Notes: generated by a model not told the origin, from the sequence alone. A stretch of DNA of 64,000 bases from Pseudoclavibacter chungangensis (GCF_013410545.1 NZ_JACCFV010000001.1:1550001-1614000), one strand, 5' to 3'; counted from the first letter of the stretch, positions 18,681 to 28,294 are shown. Numbers and translations are program-made.

Positions 18681-18757
18681 CTGTGAGCGACATCGGGCTC
18701 CACTCCCTGACCGACGGCGTGCCAGGGCGAAAGACGTGCTCAGCCGAACCGGCGGCA

Positions 18758-18859
18758 GGACCCGCCGGCCGAGCGAGACCGCACTGGACCCGCCAACCGA
18801 ACGATCCCGCGCCGACCCGGCACTCGAGCGAGAGCGAACCGGACCCGCCAGCTGAGCGA
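18758..18859. repeat. Three degenerate 19-bp direct repeats
   Basis: GGACCCGCC-NN-CYGARCGA occurs at 18758-18776, 18786-18804 and 18841-18859, between the two hairpin copies. No function is evident. Confidence 0.6.
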
Positions 18860-18938
18860 CGTCGCGCAGGTACTCACGATCTGGCGGAGCGGATGCAGCT
18901 CCGGAATCGGGCGGCCAGCCGACTCCGACGACGGCAAA

Positions 18939-18989
18939 AAGCCGGGTTGTTGCTACCCGGCCCCGGGCCCGGTAGCAACAACCCGGCTT
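18939..18989. repeat. Hairpin, copy 2
   Basis: AAGCCGGGTTGTTGCTACC and its reverse complement GGTAGCAACAACCCGGCTT flank a slightly different GC-rich centre (CGGCCCCGGGCC region). The outer 19 bp are identical to copy 1; only the centre differs. Confidence 0.9.
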
Positions 18990-19046
18990 GATTCGGGAGT
19001 GTGAGTGCGGGAGGCAGGCGCGGCCGCTCGGGAGGCGCGGCCACTC

Positions 19047-19066
19047 GGGGGGGGGGGGGGGGGGGG
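19047..19066. repeat. Homopolymer run of 20 G
   Basis: Twenty consecutive G residues, about 50 bp downstream of the cupin stop codon. Length is likely to vary between cells or between sequencing runs. It can form a G-quadruplex. Confidence 0.85.
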
Positions 19067-19118
19067 ACGCGGCGGCTCGGGACGGAGGCACGGCCGCTCG
19101 GGAGGGGCGGCGGGGGCG

Positions 19119-19397
19119 TCAGGGGAGGAGTTCCACCTCGGTGAACGCGACCGTCTCGGTCGTGCGGTTCTCGACGCGGTGGCGGGCACCCGCTGGACGG
19201 TCGTAGGGGACACCCACCCGGAGCGCCGTCTCGAGCACCGTCCCGTCCGACTGCACGACCGTCATCGCCCCGTCGACGAGCGGGACGACGACGTAGTCGT
19301 ACTCGTGGAGGTGCTCGGGGATCGCACCGCCCGGCTCGATCGTCCACGTCGTCACCCGTGTGCGATCCGACTCGATGTGGACACGTCCGTCGCTCAT
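19119..19397 (-). CDS. Cupin-domain protein
   Basis: A 92-residue single cupin barrel. The metal-site motif is partly visible: PEHLHEYDYVVVPLVDG (His-x-His-like with a Glu) and, later, RPAGARHRVENRT. The ATG overlaps the stop of the upstream PucR gene by ATGA, so the two are co-expressed. Small cupins in catabolic loci are usually isomerases, epimerases or ligand sensors; none can be chosen here. Confidence 0.8.
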   Translation of the reverse strand: MSDGRVHIESDRTRVTTWTIEPGGAIPEHLHEYDYVVVPLVDGAMTVVQSDGTVLETALRVGVPYDRPAGARHRVENRTTETVAFTEVELLP

Positions 19398-20650
19398 CGG
19401 CGACCTCCCTCGGTGTTCGGGTCGGCGCTCCGCCGCGCGAGGCGCCGACCGATGATCTCGTGTTCGAGCGCGAGGTACGCATCGGCGACGAACCCCGCCG
19501 ACTCCACGGGCCGACCCGTCACCTCCGCCAGTTTCGCGAGACGATAGCGCACCGTGTTCGCGTGCACGAAGAGCGCGGCCGCCGTCTCGCCGACGTGCTG
19601 GTCGCACGCCAGGTAGGTCACGAGCGTCTCGTGCAGATCGGCCTCGTCGATCGGATCGAGGAGCTTGCGGCGCAGCCCACGCGCGCCCGTGCCGTCCGCG
19701 TGCGCGAGGAGCCACGTGGCGAACGTCATCCGGTCGAAGCGGATCGTCACGGGCGCCACCTCGGCATCGATGCCCCGGGCGGCACGGCCGCGTGTCGCGG
19801 CGATCTCGAGCGCCGTCTCGGCGTCACGGAACGCGCGGGGAGCGTCGCCGAGGCGTCCGAACGGTGCCGAGACACCGACGTCGAGCTGCTTGCCGATCTG
19901 GCGCAGCCACCGCTCCGAGATCTGCGCGGCCGGGACGAGCGCGACGACCGTGGGGGAGTCGTAGCCCATGCGGCGCCGGGCGACGAGGCGCGGGATGCCC
20001 TGCCCGTGCGACGCGTCGATGATGCGCGACAGGCGCGCCTCGCCACCGATCGTTCCCGTCGAGTCGACGGGCACCGACGCGACGACCGCCATGACGGGCG
20101 TGAACGCGTCGAAGCCGTGCAGCACGAGCCGCTGCCACGAGCGGTGCTCGCGTGACGCGGGGACGCCGTCCTCGATCGTCGACAGCAGCCGTTCCGTCTC
20201 GCGACGGTGCTGCTCCTCGAGGCTGCGGCTCACCCCGCCGAGTGCCGCGAGCACCCGTTCCGCCGCGTCGACGACCGTGTCCGACGACCAGGCGAGATCG
20301 ACGTCCTTCGAGGCGAGCGCGAGCCACCAGCCGTCGTCGATCGCCCGCACGCGCTTGACCCGCACGAACCACCGACCCACCTGCAGCTCGGCATCGTCCG
20401 CCCCCGTGCGGACGATCTCGTCCCAGATGAGGTGCGCGGCGGCAGGGCCCGAGGACGCCGTCGACTCGCCGTCACCGTCGTAGAGGATCGCGGACCCCTC
20501 GACGAGTGTCGCGAGTTCGGCGACGATCCGACCGAGCGGTTCAGGAGCCGTCATGGCGTCGAGCAGACGCCTCGTGACGTCGAGCGCGGCGGGAGCTGCG
20601 TCGCGTCCTGTCGCGTCCCGCCCGCTCGTGCGCCCGTGTTCGACGGTCAT
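19394..20650 (-). CDS. PucR-family transcriptional regulator (first)
   Basis: A 418-residue regulator of the PucR/CdaR type. The C-terminal HTH reads HVGETAAALFVHANTVRYRL followed by AKLAEVTGR, with the middle GGDEF-like region typical of the family and a GAF-like N-terminal part. It is divergent from hyuA and followed by the cupin gene with a 4-bp overlap. PucR-type proteins commonly sense nitrogen compounds such as allantoin or hydantoins, so control of hyuAB is likely. The shared palindrome GGAACATTCC lies in the divergent gap. Confidence 0.88.
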   Translation of the reverse strand: MTVEHGRTSGRDATGRDAAPAALDVTRRLLDAMTAPEPLGRIVAELATLVEGSAILYDGDGESTASSGPAAAHLIWDEIVRTGADDAELQVGRWFVRVKRVRAIDDGWWLALASKDVDLAWSSDTVVDAAERVLAALGGVSRSLEEQHRRETERLLSTIEDGVPASREHRSWQRLVLHGFDAFTPVMAVVASVPVDSTGTIGGEARLSRIIDASHGQGIPRLVARRRMGYDSPTVVALVPAAQISERWLRQIGKQLDVGVSAPFGRLGDAPRAFRDAETALEIAATRGRAARGIDAEVAPVTIRFDRMTFATWLLAHADGTGARGLRRKLLDPIDEADLHETLVTYLACDQHVGETAAALFVHANTVRYRLAKLAEVTGRPVESAGFVADAYLALEHEIIGRRLARRSADPNTEGGRR

Positions 20651-20673
20651 GCGTCACCGGATCGGGCGGGGGA

Positions 20674-20683
20674 GGAACATTCC
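20674..20683. promoter_or_regulatory. Palindrome GGAACATTCC upstream of the first PucR gene
   Basis: The 10-bp sequence lies 24-33 bp upstream of the PucR start in the 253-bp gap before hyuA. Its exact reverse complement occurs at 25144-25153, ahead of the NCS1 permease gene. A shared operator for the locus is an inference. Confidence 0.4.
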
Positions 20684-20903
20684 TGGAGACTACCCTGCCC
20701 GATCACGCGACTCCCGTCCCGCCCGTCCGTCCGGCGCCGCCTCGCCCGCCGTTCCGGGGGGATGTGGGATTCTCCAAGCGAACGCCGACGATGTTTGACG
20801 TGCTCCAGTGACCGTCGGCATCGACGACCCGCACCATGGTGCACACCTGCGGTCCGGCAACGACGCCCGACAACTGGTCCGACGATGAACCGAAAGGATC
20901 TCG

Positions 20904-22946
20904 ATGTCTCAACTCCGAGTCGCCGTCGATGTGGGCGGCACTTTCACCGATGTCTGTATTTTCGACGACGACACCAAGGACATGCGTGTCACCAAGGTGC
21001 CGTCGACACCGAGCGACCCCATGGTCGCGGTCATGAACGGCGTCGAGCGCGGGGAGATCGACCTGCGCGACGTCACCCTGTTCTCGCACGGGACGACCGT
21101 CGCGACGAACGCGCTCATCACCCGACAGTTCCCGGCCGCCGCGCTCGTCACGACGGAGGGATTCCGCGACGTGATCGAGATCCGTGACGGCACGAAGGAC
21201 GATCTCTGGGACGCGTACAACGACGTGTCCGGCCCGTACATCCGCCGACGCGACCGTTTCGAGGTGCCCGAGCGCATCGACTACGCCGGGCGCATCGTGA
21301 CGCCGCTCGACGAGGACGCCGCGCGGCGTCTCGCGGCGCTCATCCGCAAGCGCGGCACCCGCACGATCGCGGTGTGCTTCATCAACTCGTTCGCGAATCC
21401 GGCGCACGAGCTGCGCATGCGCGAGATCCTCGAGGAGGAGATCCCGGACGCGTCCATCACGACCTCGACCGAGATCCTGCCCGAGATCTTCGAGTACGAG
21501 CGCTTCAACACGGCCGTGTCGAACGCGGTGCTCGCCCCGCTCGTGTCGGGGTACGTGAGCAGGCTGGGGGAGCGGCTGCACGAGGGCGGTTACGACGGCG
21601 ACCTGCTGCTGCTCCACTCCGGTGGCGGATCGATGACCCCCCGGACGGTGGAGAAGTACCCCGTGCGCCTCGCCGCGTCGGGCATCGCCGCGGGAGCCAT
21701 CTCGGCGAAGCACATCGCGCAACAGTGCGGCTACCCGAACGCCGTGAGCCTCGACATGGGCGGCACCTCGACGGACATCGCGCTCGTCGCGGACGGCGAA
21801 CTGCGCGTCACGAAGGAGTGGCAGGTCGAGTACGGCCACCCGATCATCTTCCCGTCGATCGAGGTGCTCACGATCGGGGCGGGCGGCGGCTCGCTCGCTC
21901 ACATCGACATCGCGGGCTCCCTCCGCAACGGTCCGCAATCGGCGGGCGCCGACCCCGGGCCCGCGTGTTACGACACGGGCGGCACGCAGCCGACGAACAC
22001 CGACGCGAACGTCGTGCTCGGTCGACTCGGCACCTCGCTCGCGGGCGGCGCGAAGCAGCTCGACGCCGCGCGCGCGGCGGCGGCCGTCACCGAGGTCATC
22101 GCGAAGCCGCTCGGCCTCGAACTCGCGGAGGCGGCGCACGCGATCGTGCAGGTCGCGAACGCGAACATGGCGGACGCGGTGCGGCTCGTGTCGATCCGCC
22201 GCGGATACGACCCGCGCGACTTCGCCCTGCTCGCGTTCGGTGGCGCCGGCGCGCTGCACGGCGCGGACGTCGCGCGCGAACTCGGGATCCCGACCGTCGT
22301 CGTGCCGCCGAACCCCGGCGTCACCTCGGCCATGGGGTGTCTGCTCGTCGACATCCGGCATGACCTCTCGCAGATGTTCACGGGGCTCGCCTCGCAGACC
22401 GACCCCGACGAGCTCGAGGAGGCGTTCACGGCCCTCGAGACCGAGGCGTCCGCGCGGCTCCGGCACGAGGGTGTCGCGGAGGAGAACGCCGTGCTGCAGC
22501 GACAGGTGTCGATGCGCTACCGCGGCCAGTGGCGCTCGCTGTCGGTACCGATCGGATCCGGGCCGGGCTCGCTCGAGCAGGCCGTCGAGTCGTTCCACTC
22601 CCAGCACGAGCGGGAGTTCGCGTACCGCAACGACGCGACGCCCGTCGAGATCTACCAGCTCCAGCTCACGGCGGTCGGGACGACACCGAAGCCCGTCTTC
22701 ACGCCGAAGCAGCGCACGGCTCGTCGGGCACCGGATCCCGTCGAGACGCGCGACGTCTACTTCGGCGACACCGGCTGGGTGGCGACCCCCGTGTACGACC
22801 GCGACCTGCTGCCCGCCGGCACGCGCCTCGACGGCCCGGCCATCATCAACCAGCTCGACTCCACCACCGTCGTCCCGCCCGGCACGCTCGCCGAGATCGA
22901 CGAGTGGCTCAACATCCGCATCCACCTCGGGGAGGACCAGCGATGA
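20904..22946 (+). CDS. hyuA: Hydantoinase/oxoprolinase subunit A (HyuA)
   Basis: ATP-dependent amidohydrolase subunit of the N-methylhydantoinase/5-oxoprolinase family, 680 residues, probably opening a cyclic amide with HyuB. The actin-like ATPase fold begins with DVGGTFTDV (8-16), then SHGTTVATNALI, with central LDMGGTSTDIALV and GAGGGSLAHID; the C-terminal domain is complete. AAAGGA precedes the ATG. The stop overlaps hyuB by ATGA. The related acetophenone carboxylase has similar subunits, so the true substrate (hydantoin, 5-oxoproline or an aromatic ketone) is not fixed by the sequence. Confidence 0.92.
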   Translation: MSQLRVAVDVGGTFTDVCIFDDDTKDMRVTKVPSTPSDPMVAVMNGVERGEIDLRDVTLFSHGTTVATNALITRQFPAAALVTTEGFRDVIEIRDGTKDDLWDAYNDVSGPYIRRRDRFEVPERIDYAGRIVTPLDEDAARRLAALIRKRGTRTIAVCFINSFANPAHELRMREILEEEIPDASITTSTEILPEIFEYERFNTAVSNAVLAPLVSGYVSRLGERLHEGGYDGDLLLLHSGGGSMTPRTVEKYPVRLAASGIAAGAISAKHIAQQCGYPNAVSLDMGGTSTDIALVADGELRVTKEWQVEYGHPIIFPSIEVLTIGAGGGSLAHIDIAGSLRNGPQSAGADPGPACYDTGGTQPTNTDANVVLGRLGTSLAGGAKQLDAARAAAAVTEVIAKPLGLELAEAAHAIVQVANANMADAVRLVSIRRGYDPRDFALLAFGGAGALHGADVARELGIPTVVVPPNPGVTSAMGCLLVDIRHDLSQMFTGLASQTDPDELEEAFTALETEASARLRHEGVAEENAVLQRQVSMRYRGQWRSLSVPIGSGPGSLEQAVESFHSQHEREFAYRNDATPVEIYQLQLTAVGTTPKPVFTPKQRTARRAPDPVETRDVYFGDTGWVATPVYDRDLLPAGTRLDGPAIINQLDSTTVVPPGTLAEIDEWLNIRIHLGEDQR

Positions 22947-24922
22947 CCATCACAGAATCCGACGCCACACGCACCGACAGGCTCGATCCCGTCACGTTCG
23001 AGGTGCTGAAGAACGCCTTCGCGACGAGCGTCGACCTCATGAGCGAGCAGATCCTGCGCACCTGCTACTCGTTCGTCATCTACTCGCGCGACTTCTCGTC
23101 GGCCCTGTGCGACGCCGAGGGCAACACGGTCATGCAGGGCTCGGGAGACATCGCGGTCCACGTCGGCACGCTGCACTTCCAGTGCAAGGCCGTCATCGAG
23201 CAGTTCGGCGACGACATCCACCCGGGCGACGTCTTCGCGATCAACGACCCGTACCGCGGTGGGACGCACTTCAACGACGTGTCGTTCATCCGCCCGATCT
23301 TCGCGGACGGACGCATCATCGCGTTCTCCCAGAACAAGGGTCACTGGGCGGACATCGGCGGTGTCGTGCCGGGCTCGTTCTACGTCAACGCGGTCGACCA
23401 CTTCGGTGAGGGGCTGCGCATCACACCCGTCCGCATCTGGTCGAAGGGCGTGTTCTTGCACGACGTCGCGCAGTTGCTCGTGTCGAACACCCGCGCCCCC
23501 GAGCAGGCGATGGGTGATCTGCACGCCCAGTCGGAGGCGACCGCGGTCTGCGAGCGGGAGGTGCTGCGACTCGTCCACCGGTACGGGACGGACACCGTCA
23601 CGGCCGCGATGACCGAGACGCAGGACTACGTCGAACGAACCGTGCTCCGCCGCCTCGAGGGCCTTCCGAAGGGCACGTGGGAGACGGCCGACTACATCGA
23701 CCTCGACCCCGGCAAGGGGGAGGGGCTCGTGCCGATCCGCATCAAGCTGACGCTCGACGGCTCGGGCATCCACTACGACCTCAACGGCTCGGCCGAGGCC
23801 GTCGAGACCTTCCTCAACTCGGGCTACGGCACGACGTTCTCGGCGATCTACGCGGGGACGAAGACCTTCTTCCCCGAGGTGCCGTTGAACTCGGGCTTCT
23901 ACGCCGCCGTCACGGCGGACATCGGCCCCGAGGGGACGGTCGTGAACGCGGGGTGGCCCCACGCGGTGACCGGATTCTGCTCCGGCCCATACGAGAAGAT
24001 CATGAACGCGATCTTCGAGATCTGGTCGCAGATCATGCCCGAGCGCGCCATGGCCTGTGCGTTCAACCTCGAGTACCTGCTCGTCGGCGGGCGGGATGCC
24101 CGGGACGACGGCAAGCCGTACTTCATGTGGTACGACTGGATGGCCGGCGGCTGGGGTGGGCGCGCGACGAAGGACGGCTCCGGCGCGACCGCGCCCGTTT
24201 TCGGTCCGGGCCTCGCCGTGCAGCCCCTCGAGGGACAGGAGCGCCTGTCGCCCGTTCTGACCTCGGTGCACCAGATCGCGGTCGACTCGGGTGGCCCCGG
24301 CCGGTTCCGCGGCGGCTGCGGCATCGAGAAGGGCGGCATGCTCACGGACGCCGAGGCCACCGTCATGAGCTACTGCTGCGACCGTGCCCGGTCGATCACG
24401 TGGGGCATCGAGGGCGGTCTCCCCTCGATCCCGCACGGGGTATGGCTCAATCGCGGCACGCCCGAGGAGCGGTTCCTCGGGTCGAACTTCTCGTCCGTCC
24501 CGATCGAGCCCGGCGACAGCTTCGTCCGCCCGTCGGCGGGCGGCGGCGGATTCGGTGACCCGCTCGAACGCGACCCGGACGCCGTGCTCGAGGACGTCAT
24601 CGACGGCTACGTCTCCGTCGAGCGCGCCGAGGCCGACTACGGGGTCGTCGTGATCGTGCGCGATCGTGAGCTCGACGACATCGTGCTCGACGAGGACGCG
24701 ACCGCGAGCGCACGCGACCACATCCGCGCGGCACGACGCGGGTGGCTCGACGAGTCGCCCGAGGCGATCGCGGAGCGGTACCGCTCGGGGGAGCTCGGCA
24801 TGCTCGACGTCATCCGGCGGCACGGCGTGATCCTCGACTGGGGATCGGGCGAGCTGTTCCCCAACTCCACCGCGCAGTACCGGGAGCTCCTCGAACGGCG
24901 CTCGGCGCGGCACTGGCACTGA
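22943..24922 (+). CDS. hyuB: Hydantoinase/oxoprolinase subunit B (HyuB)
   Basis: Second subunit of the ATP-dependent hydantoinase/oxoprolinase, 659 residues. Recognisable blocks are DPVTFEVLKNAFATSVDLM, FAINDPYRGGTHFNDVSFI, the metal-region NKGHWADIGG, the central GGWGGRATKDG and the C-terminal PSAGGGGFGDPLERDP, all HyuB family features. The ATG overlaps the hyuA stop, giving coupled translation and equal subunit supply. A strong hairpin follows within five bases. Confidence 0.92.
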   Translation: MTITESDATRTDRLDPVTFEVLKNAFATSVDLMSEQILRTCYSFVIYSRDFSSALCDAEGNTVMQGSGDIAVHVGTLHFQCKAVIEQFGDDIHPGDVFAINDPYRGGTHFNDVSFIRPIFADGRIIAFSQNKGHWADIGGVVPGSFYVNAVDHFGEGLRITPVRIWSKGVFLHDVAQLLVSNTRAPEQAMGDLHAQSEATAVCEREVLRLVHRYGTDTVTAAMTETQDYVERTVLRRLEGLPKGTWETADYIDLDPGKGEGLVPIRIKLTLDGSGIHYDLNGSAEAVETFLNSGYGTTFSAIYAGTKTFFPEVPLNSGFYAAVTADIGPEGTVVNAGWPHAVTGFCSGPYEKIMNAIFEIWSQIMPERAMACAFNLEYLLVGGRDARDDGKPYFMWYDWMAGGWGGRATKDGSGATAPVFGPGLAVQPLEGQERLSPVLTSVHQIAVDSGGPGRFRGGCGIEKGGMLTDAEATVMSYCCDRARSITWGIEGGLPSIPHGVWLNRGTPEERFLGSNFSSVPIEPGDSFVRPSAGGGGFGDPLERDPDAVLEDVIDGYVSVERAEADYGVVVIVRDRELDDIVLDEDATASARDHIRAARRGWLDESPEAIAERYRSGELGMLDVIRRHGVILDWGSGELFPNSTAQYRELLERRSARHWH

Positions 24923-24926
24923 TCGC

Positions 24927-24958
24927 GCTCCGGTCCGTCCCGAGGGACGGACCGGAGC
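24927..24958 (+). terminator. Terminator hairpin after hyuAB
   Basis: A 15-bp perfect inverted repeat GCTCCGGTCCGTCCC / GGGACGGACCGGAGC with two central bases, just after the hyuB stop. Confidence 0.75.
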
Positions 24959-25364
24959 CGGCGGCCGTCGGGACACCCGCGGCCGCCGGCGGGAGGTGCG
25001 ATCTCCGTGACGTCGCGGCGGCGTGCCGCATCGGCGTCACGGCCGAACGGTGACACGGCACCGACGGCCACCCCATCGCGAATCGATCGTGCCGACCTCA
25101 ACGGCGAGGACGGCCCGATTGTGCAAGCGACAGAACTCCGCCCGGAATGTTCCAGCCGATGCACAGTATGACCCCGCGATTCGACACACAACAATGAAAT
25201 CCGATGACGGACGTCCTCTTCGTCCGTCGCACCCCTTCCTGACGCCGCGACGGTCCTGGCCGATCGCGGACTTCCCCCGCTGACGCCCCTTCTCCGGATG
25301 TGCACCGTCGTACGTCCTGAGTCCTCGGCGCCGGCTTCCACGCACACCCACGGAGGTAACCATC
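24959..25364 (+). promoter_or_regulatory. Gene-free promoter region of the NCS1 permease
   Basis: About 400 bp without a gene. It holds GATTGTGCAA (25117-25126), whose reverse complement TTGCACAATC recurs upstream of the second PucR gene at 28313-28322, and GGAATGTTCC (25144-25153), the reverse complement of the palindrome near the first PucR gene. AGTATGAC near 25166 may be a -10 region. GGAGGT (25352-25357) is the ribosome binding site. Confidence 0.5.
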
Positions 25365-26753
25365 GTGAGCTTGAATCTCACAGGGAGCAACGACGACGTC
25401 GAGGCGACCGATGCCATGGCCCGGGAGGGCAACGACGACGACCAGATGGGTCGCGGATCGCTCTCCATGGCGTGGTACGGCGTCGCGAGCGCGTTCTTCT
25501 TCGTCTACATCGGCGCGGCCATGGCCGTCGCGTACGGCACGGTCGACGCACTCATCGGCCTCGTCCTCGCGATCGTCTCGTACTGGCTCATCAACGCCGT
25601 GCTCTCGAAGTACGCGATCAACAACCGCACGACCGTCGCGCAGTTCTCCCGGACCATCCTCGGGACGACGGGATCCACGATCGCGACGATCATCTTCGCC
25701 CTCGTCGCGATCTACTACGCGGTCTTCGAGGGCTCCATCATCGCCTACGCGTTCATGGCCATGTTCGGCGGTGAGATGTGGATGTGGAGTCTCGTCGTCG
25801 TCCTCTACTCCACGCCGCTCGTGTTCGGCGGCGCGCGCCGCTTCATCGACAAGCTCAACGGCTGGCTCATGCCGATCTACTTCTTCGGCCTCGTCGCCGC
25901 CGTCGTGTGGGCGGGTGTCGTGTACGGCTTCAGCGACACGTGGATCACCCACGACGTCGGTCCCGTGCCGTTCGCGATGGGCGGCCCCGGCTGGCTCGCG
26001 ACGTTCGCCGGCTACATGGGCATCTGGATCATGATGATGTACACGATGGACTACGCCGCACTCGGCAAGCGCAAGGACATCACATTCCACCAGAACATCA
26101 CCTTCGGGTGGCTCTTCTACGCCCTCGCGTACGGCTTCGCGGCCTTCGTGGGCATCTTCCTCACGTTCACGATCCCGGGCGTCGAGGTCTCCGAGACGGG
26201 GCTCGCCGGCGGCATGGTCTCGATGATGGGCGTCCTCGGACTCCTCGTCATCTGGGTGTCCCAGACCCGCATCAACACGGCCAACTACTACCTCGGGGCG
26301 GCGAACCTGCAGGCGTTCGGTGAGCGGCTGCGGATCAAGCTGCCGAGCGTCGTGTGGCTCATCATCACCGCGGTCATCGTCTACCTGCTCATGCTGCTGC
26401 CGATCGTGCAGTACCTCCTCATCGCGCTCGCCTACCAGGGTGTGCTCGTGACCGCGTGGGTGTCGATCGCCGTGACGCACATCGTCCTCTCCAAGCGGCG
26501 TCGCGAGGAGCACGCCGCGATCGGCGACCACCACTACCGGGCGTTCAACTCGAACGGCCTCATCGCGTGGATCGTGGGCACCGTGGTGGGCCTCGTGTTC
26601 CTCCAGTTCGGCACGATCAACCCCGACCTCGCGGGCGTCGGCGCGACGTGGGGACCGATCCTGACCGTCGTGCTCTCCGCGGCCGTCTACGCGATCCTCT
26701 GGCGGACGAACCCGTCGAGCCGCACGGGCCTCATCCGGGTGGTCAACGAGTAG
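25365..26753 (+). CDS. NCS1/cytosine-permease family transporter
   Basis: A 462-residue membrane protein with about twelve hydrophobic segments, of the nucleobase:cation symporter (purine-cytosine permease) type. Family features include the opening GVASAFFFVYIGAAMA, the region KYAINNRTTVAQFSR, the signature WIMMMYTMDYAALGKRKD and QTRINTANYYLGAANLQAF. Members carry cytosine, allantoin, hydantoins or thiamine. Its position between hyuAB and the pxp operon suggests it brings in the cyclic amide those enzymes degrade; that is inference. Starts at GTG after GGAGGT. Confidence 0.9.
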   Translation: MSLNLTGSNDDVEATDAMAREGNDDDQMGRGSLSMAWYGVASAFFFVYIGAAMAVAYGTVDALIGLVLAIVSYWLINAVLSKYAINNRTTVAQFSRTILGTTGSTIATIIFALVAIYYAVFEGSIIAYAFMAMFGGEMWMWSLVVVLYSTPLVFGGARRFIDKLNGWLMPIYFFGLVAAVVWAGVVYGFSDTWITHDVGPVPFAMGGPGWLATFAGYMGIWIMMMYTMDYAALGKRKDITFHQNITFGWLFYALAYGFAAFVGIFLTFTIPGVEVSETGLAGGMVSMMGVLGLLVIWVSQTRINTANYYLGAANLQAFGERLRIKLPSVVWLIITAVIVYLLMLLPIVQYLLIALAYQGVLVTAWVSIAVTHIVLSKRRREEHAAIGDHHYRAFNSNGLIAWIVGTVVGLVFLQFGTINPDLAGVGATWGPILTVVLSAAVYAILWRTNPSSRTGLIRVVNE

Positions 26754-26766
26754 GGCCGCCACCCAC

Positions 26767-26811
26767 GACGGGCGCGGCACCACCGATCCGATCGGTTGTG
26801 CCGCGCCCGTC
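26767..26811. terminator. Bidirectional terminator between permease and PucR genes
   Basis: A 14-bp stem GACGGGCGCGGCAC / GTGCCGCGCCCGTC with an inner CCGATC/GATCGG stem, between two convergent stop codons. Confidence 0.75.
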
Positions 26812-26827
26812 GCGTCGTCGGCGACGG

Positions 26828-28294
26828 CTAGTACGGTTCGAGCTCCACGAGTCGCAGCGCCATGAGACAGGTCGCCTTGCCGTCGAGCGTGTCGAGCGAG
26901 AGCCCGAGGATCTCCTCGATCCGCCGAAGCCGGTAGCTCAGCGAGTTCCGGTGGATGAACAGCTCCTCGCACGTCCGCGACGGTGCCGTGTCGTTCCGCA
27001 ACCAGGTGCGGAGCGTCGGCATGAGCTCCGTCGCCCTCGTCTCGTCGTGCTCGACGAGCGGCGCGAGGAACGCCTCGGCGGACTCGCGGGCCCCGCGGCC
27101 CGCCGCGGCGGCGACGACCGCACCAAGGCCGAGCGGCGGCGCGATGATCGGCCCCTCCGCATGGCGCACGAGATCCAGGGCGTGCACCATCGAGATCCGC
27201 AGCTCGTCGATCGTTCGCGTCGGACCCCGGTACACGAGCGGAAGCTGCGGATCGAGCTGGAGCAATTGACGGGCGGCCGCCTCGAAGCTCTCACGCGGCA
27301 ATTGTGCGAGCGCGATGAAGTCGTCGTCGAGCTCGGCGACCCGGACGTCGTGGAACGCCTCGTGCAGCGCGACGCGCAGTTTCCACGCGTTGGCCGCGTG
27401 CTCACCACCCATGCTCGCCACCGTGAGGGAGGTCTCGGTGCGGCGACTGAGCCCGAGTTCCTGGAACGCGTGCGCGACGTCGCTGCGCGTGAAGTCCGAC
27501 CAGCCGACGCAGTGGTTCACGAAGCGCAGCATGTCCTGCCGGCTGCTCGCATCGACCGTGACCGACCTGTTCAGCTGCAGCGCGAGGATCGACGAGACGG
27601 GGGCCAGCATGCGCTCGATCTCCCGCGTCGAGTGCAACAGACGCACTGCGAGCTGGCACGGGTTGCGGAGTCCCATCGGGAGCGGCACGTTGAGGACCTC
27701 GGGCGAGGCCGTGCGTGCCGAGCCGGTCCGCCACGTCACCGTCTCCGGGTACTGCGAGATGAGGGAGTCGAAGGCATCGTAGACCGCGACGGGTTGCTTG
27801 ATCGTCTCGTAGATCGTCGCGAGGAGCGTCGTGATCTCGGCCCCCTGACTCGCGAGCCGGGCGCACTCGTCGGCGAGCTTCCAGCCCACGTCGAACTGTT
27901 CGAGCTGCTCGGCCTGCAGGCAGTCCTCGACGAACTTGTCGATCTTGTGCAGCGGAACCGTCGTCGGCACCTCGAGCAGCGGCACGTCGTTCGCGGCACA
28001 CGCCCGCACGAGCCCGGCGGGCAGCACGCGATGCGCGGGACCGAGCGCGAACGCGACCGCCGAGACGGGCACGCGCGCGAGGCGCTCCACGTAGCCGTCC
28101 CAGATCGTCTGCTCGGTGAAGTTCATGCCGATGCCCGACGTGAGGAGCAGCACGTCGGGGTCGAGGTACGGCGTCGGGTCGAGGTGTTCCACGGGAGCGC
28201 AGCGAACCACCGGCTGCTCGAGGCGTCGCTGACCAGAGGGCGTCTCGAGGCGGAGCTCGAGCGAGGGGTCCGTCAGCAGGTCGACGACACGCAC
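26828..28294 (-). CDS. PucR-family transcriptional regulator (second)
   Basis: A 488-residue regulator with an N-terminal PucR domain (VVDLLTDPSLELRLETP, DVLLLTSGIGM) and a C-terminal HTH, SRTCEELFIHRNSLSYRLRR. GTG 28294 is chosen because GGGAGG lies six bases upstream; ATG at 28296 is out of frame. It is divergent from pxpA across a short gap with a TTGCACAATC site also found ahead of the NCS1 gene, so it probably controls both. PucR domains often sense purine-degradation or other nitrogen metabolites. Confidence 0.9.
   Translation of the reverse strand: MRVVDLLTDPSLELRLETPSGQRRLEQPVVRCAPVEHLDPTPYLDPDVLLLTSGIGMNFTEQTIWDGYVERLARVPVSAVAFALGPAHRVLPAGLVRACAANDVPLLEVPTTVPLHKIDKFVEDCLQAEQLEQFDVGWKLADECARLASQGAEITTLLATIYETIKQPVAVYDAFDSLISQYPETVTWRTGSARTASPEVLNVPLPMGLRNPCQLAVRLLHSTREIERMLAPVSSILALQLNRSVTVDASSRQDMLRFVNHCVGWSDFTRSDVAHAFQELGLSRRTETSLTVASMGGEHAANAWKLRVALHEAFHDVRVAELDDDFIALAQLPRESFEAAARQLLQLDPQLPLVYRGPTRTIDELRISMVHALDLVRHAEGPIIAPPLGLGAVVAAAAGRGARESAEAFLAPLVEHDETRATELMPTLRTWLRNDTAPSRTCEELFIHRNSLSYRLRRIEEILGLSLDTLDGKATCLMALRLVELEPY

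Larger units (their letters stand above)
18577..19118. other. Gene-free, repeat-rich gap
   Basis: About 540 bp without a credible gene between the aminotransferase start and the cupin stop. It contains two copies of a long hairpin, three copies of a 19-bp degenerate repeat, four degenerate copies of a CGGCCGCTCGGGAGG-like unit (about 19019-19107) and a 20-base G run. Confidence 0.8.

Noticed and set aside
20703..22925. 740-codon minus-strand frame opposite hyuA
   Set aside because: Antisense shadow of a well-recognised gene, with no domain of its own.
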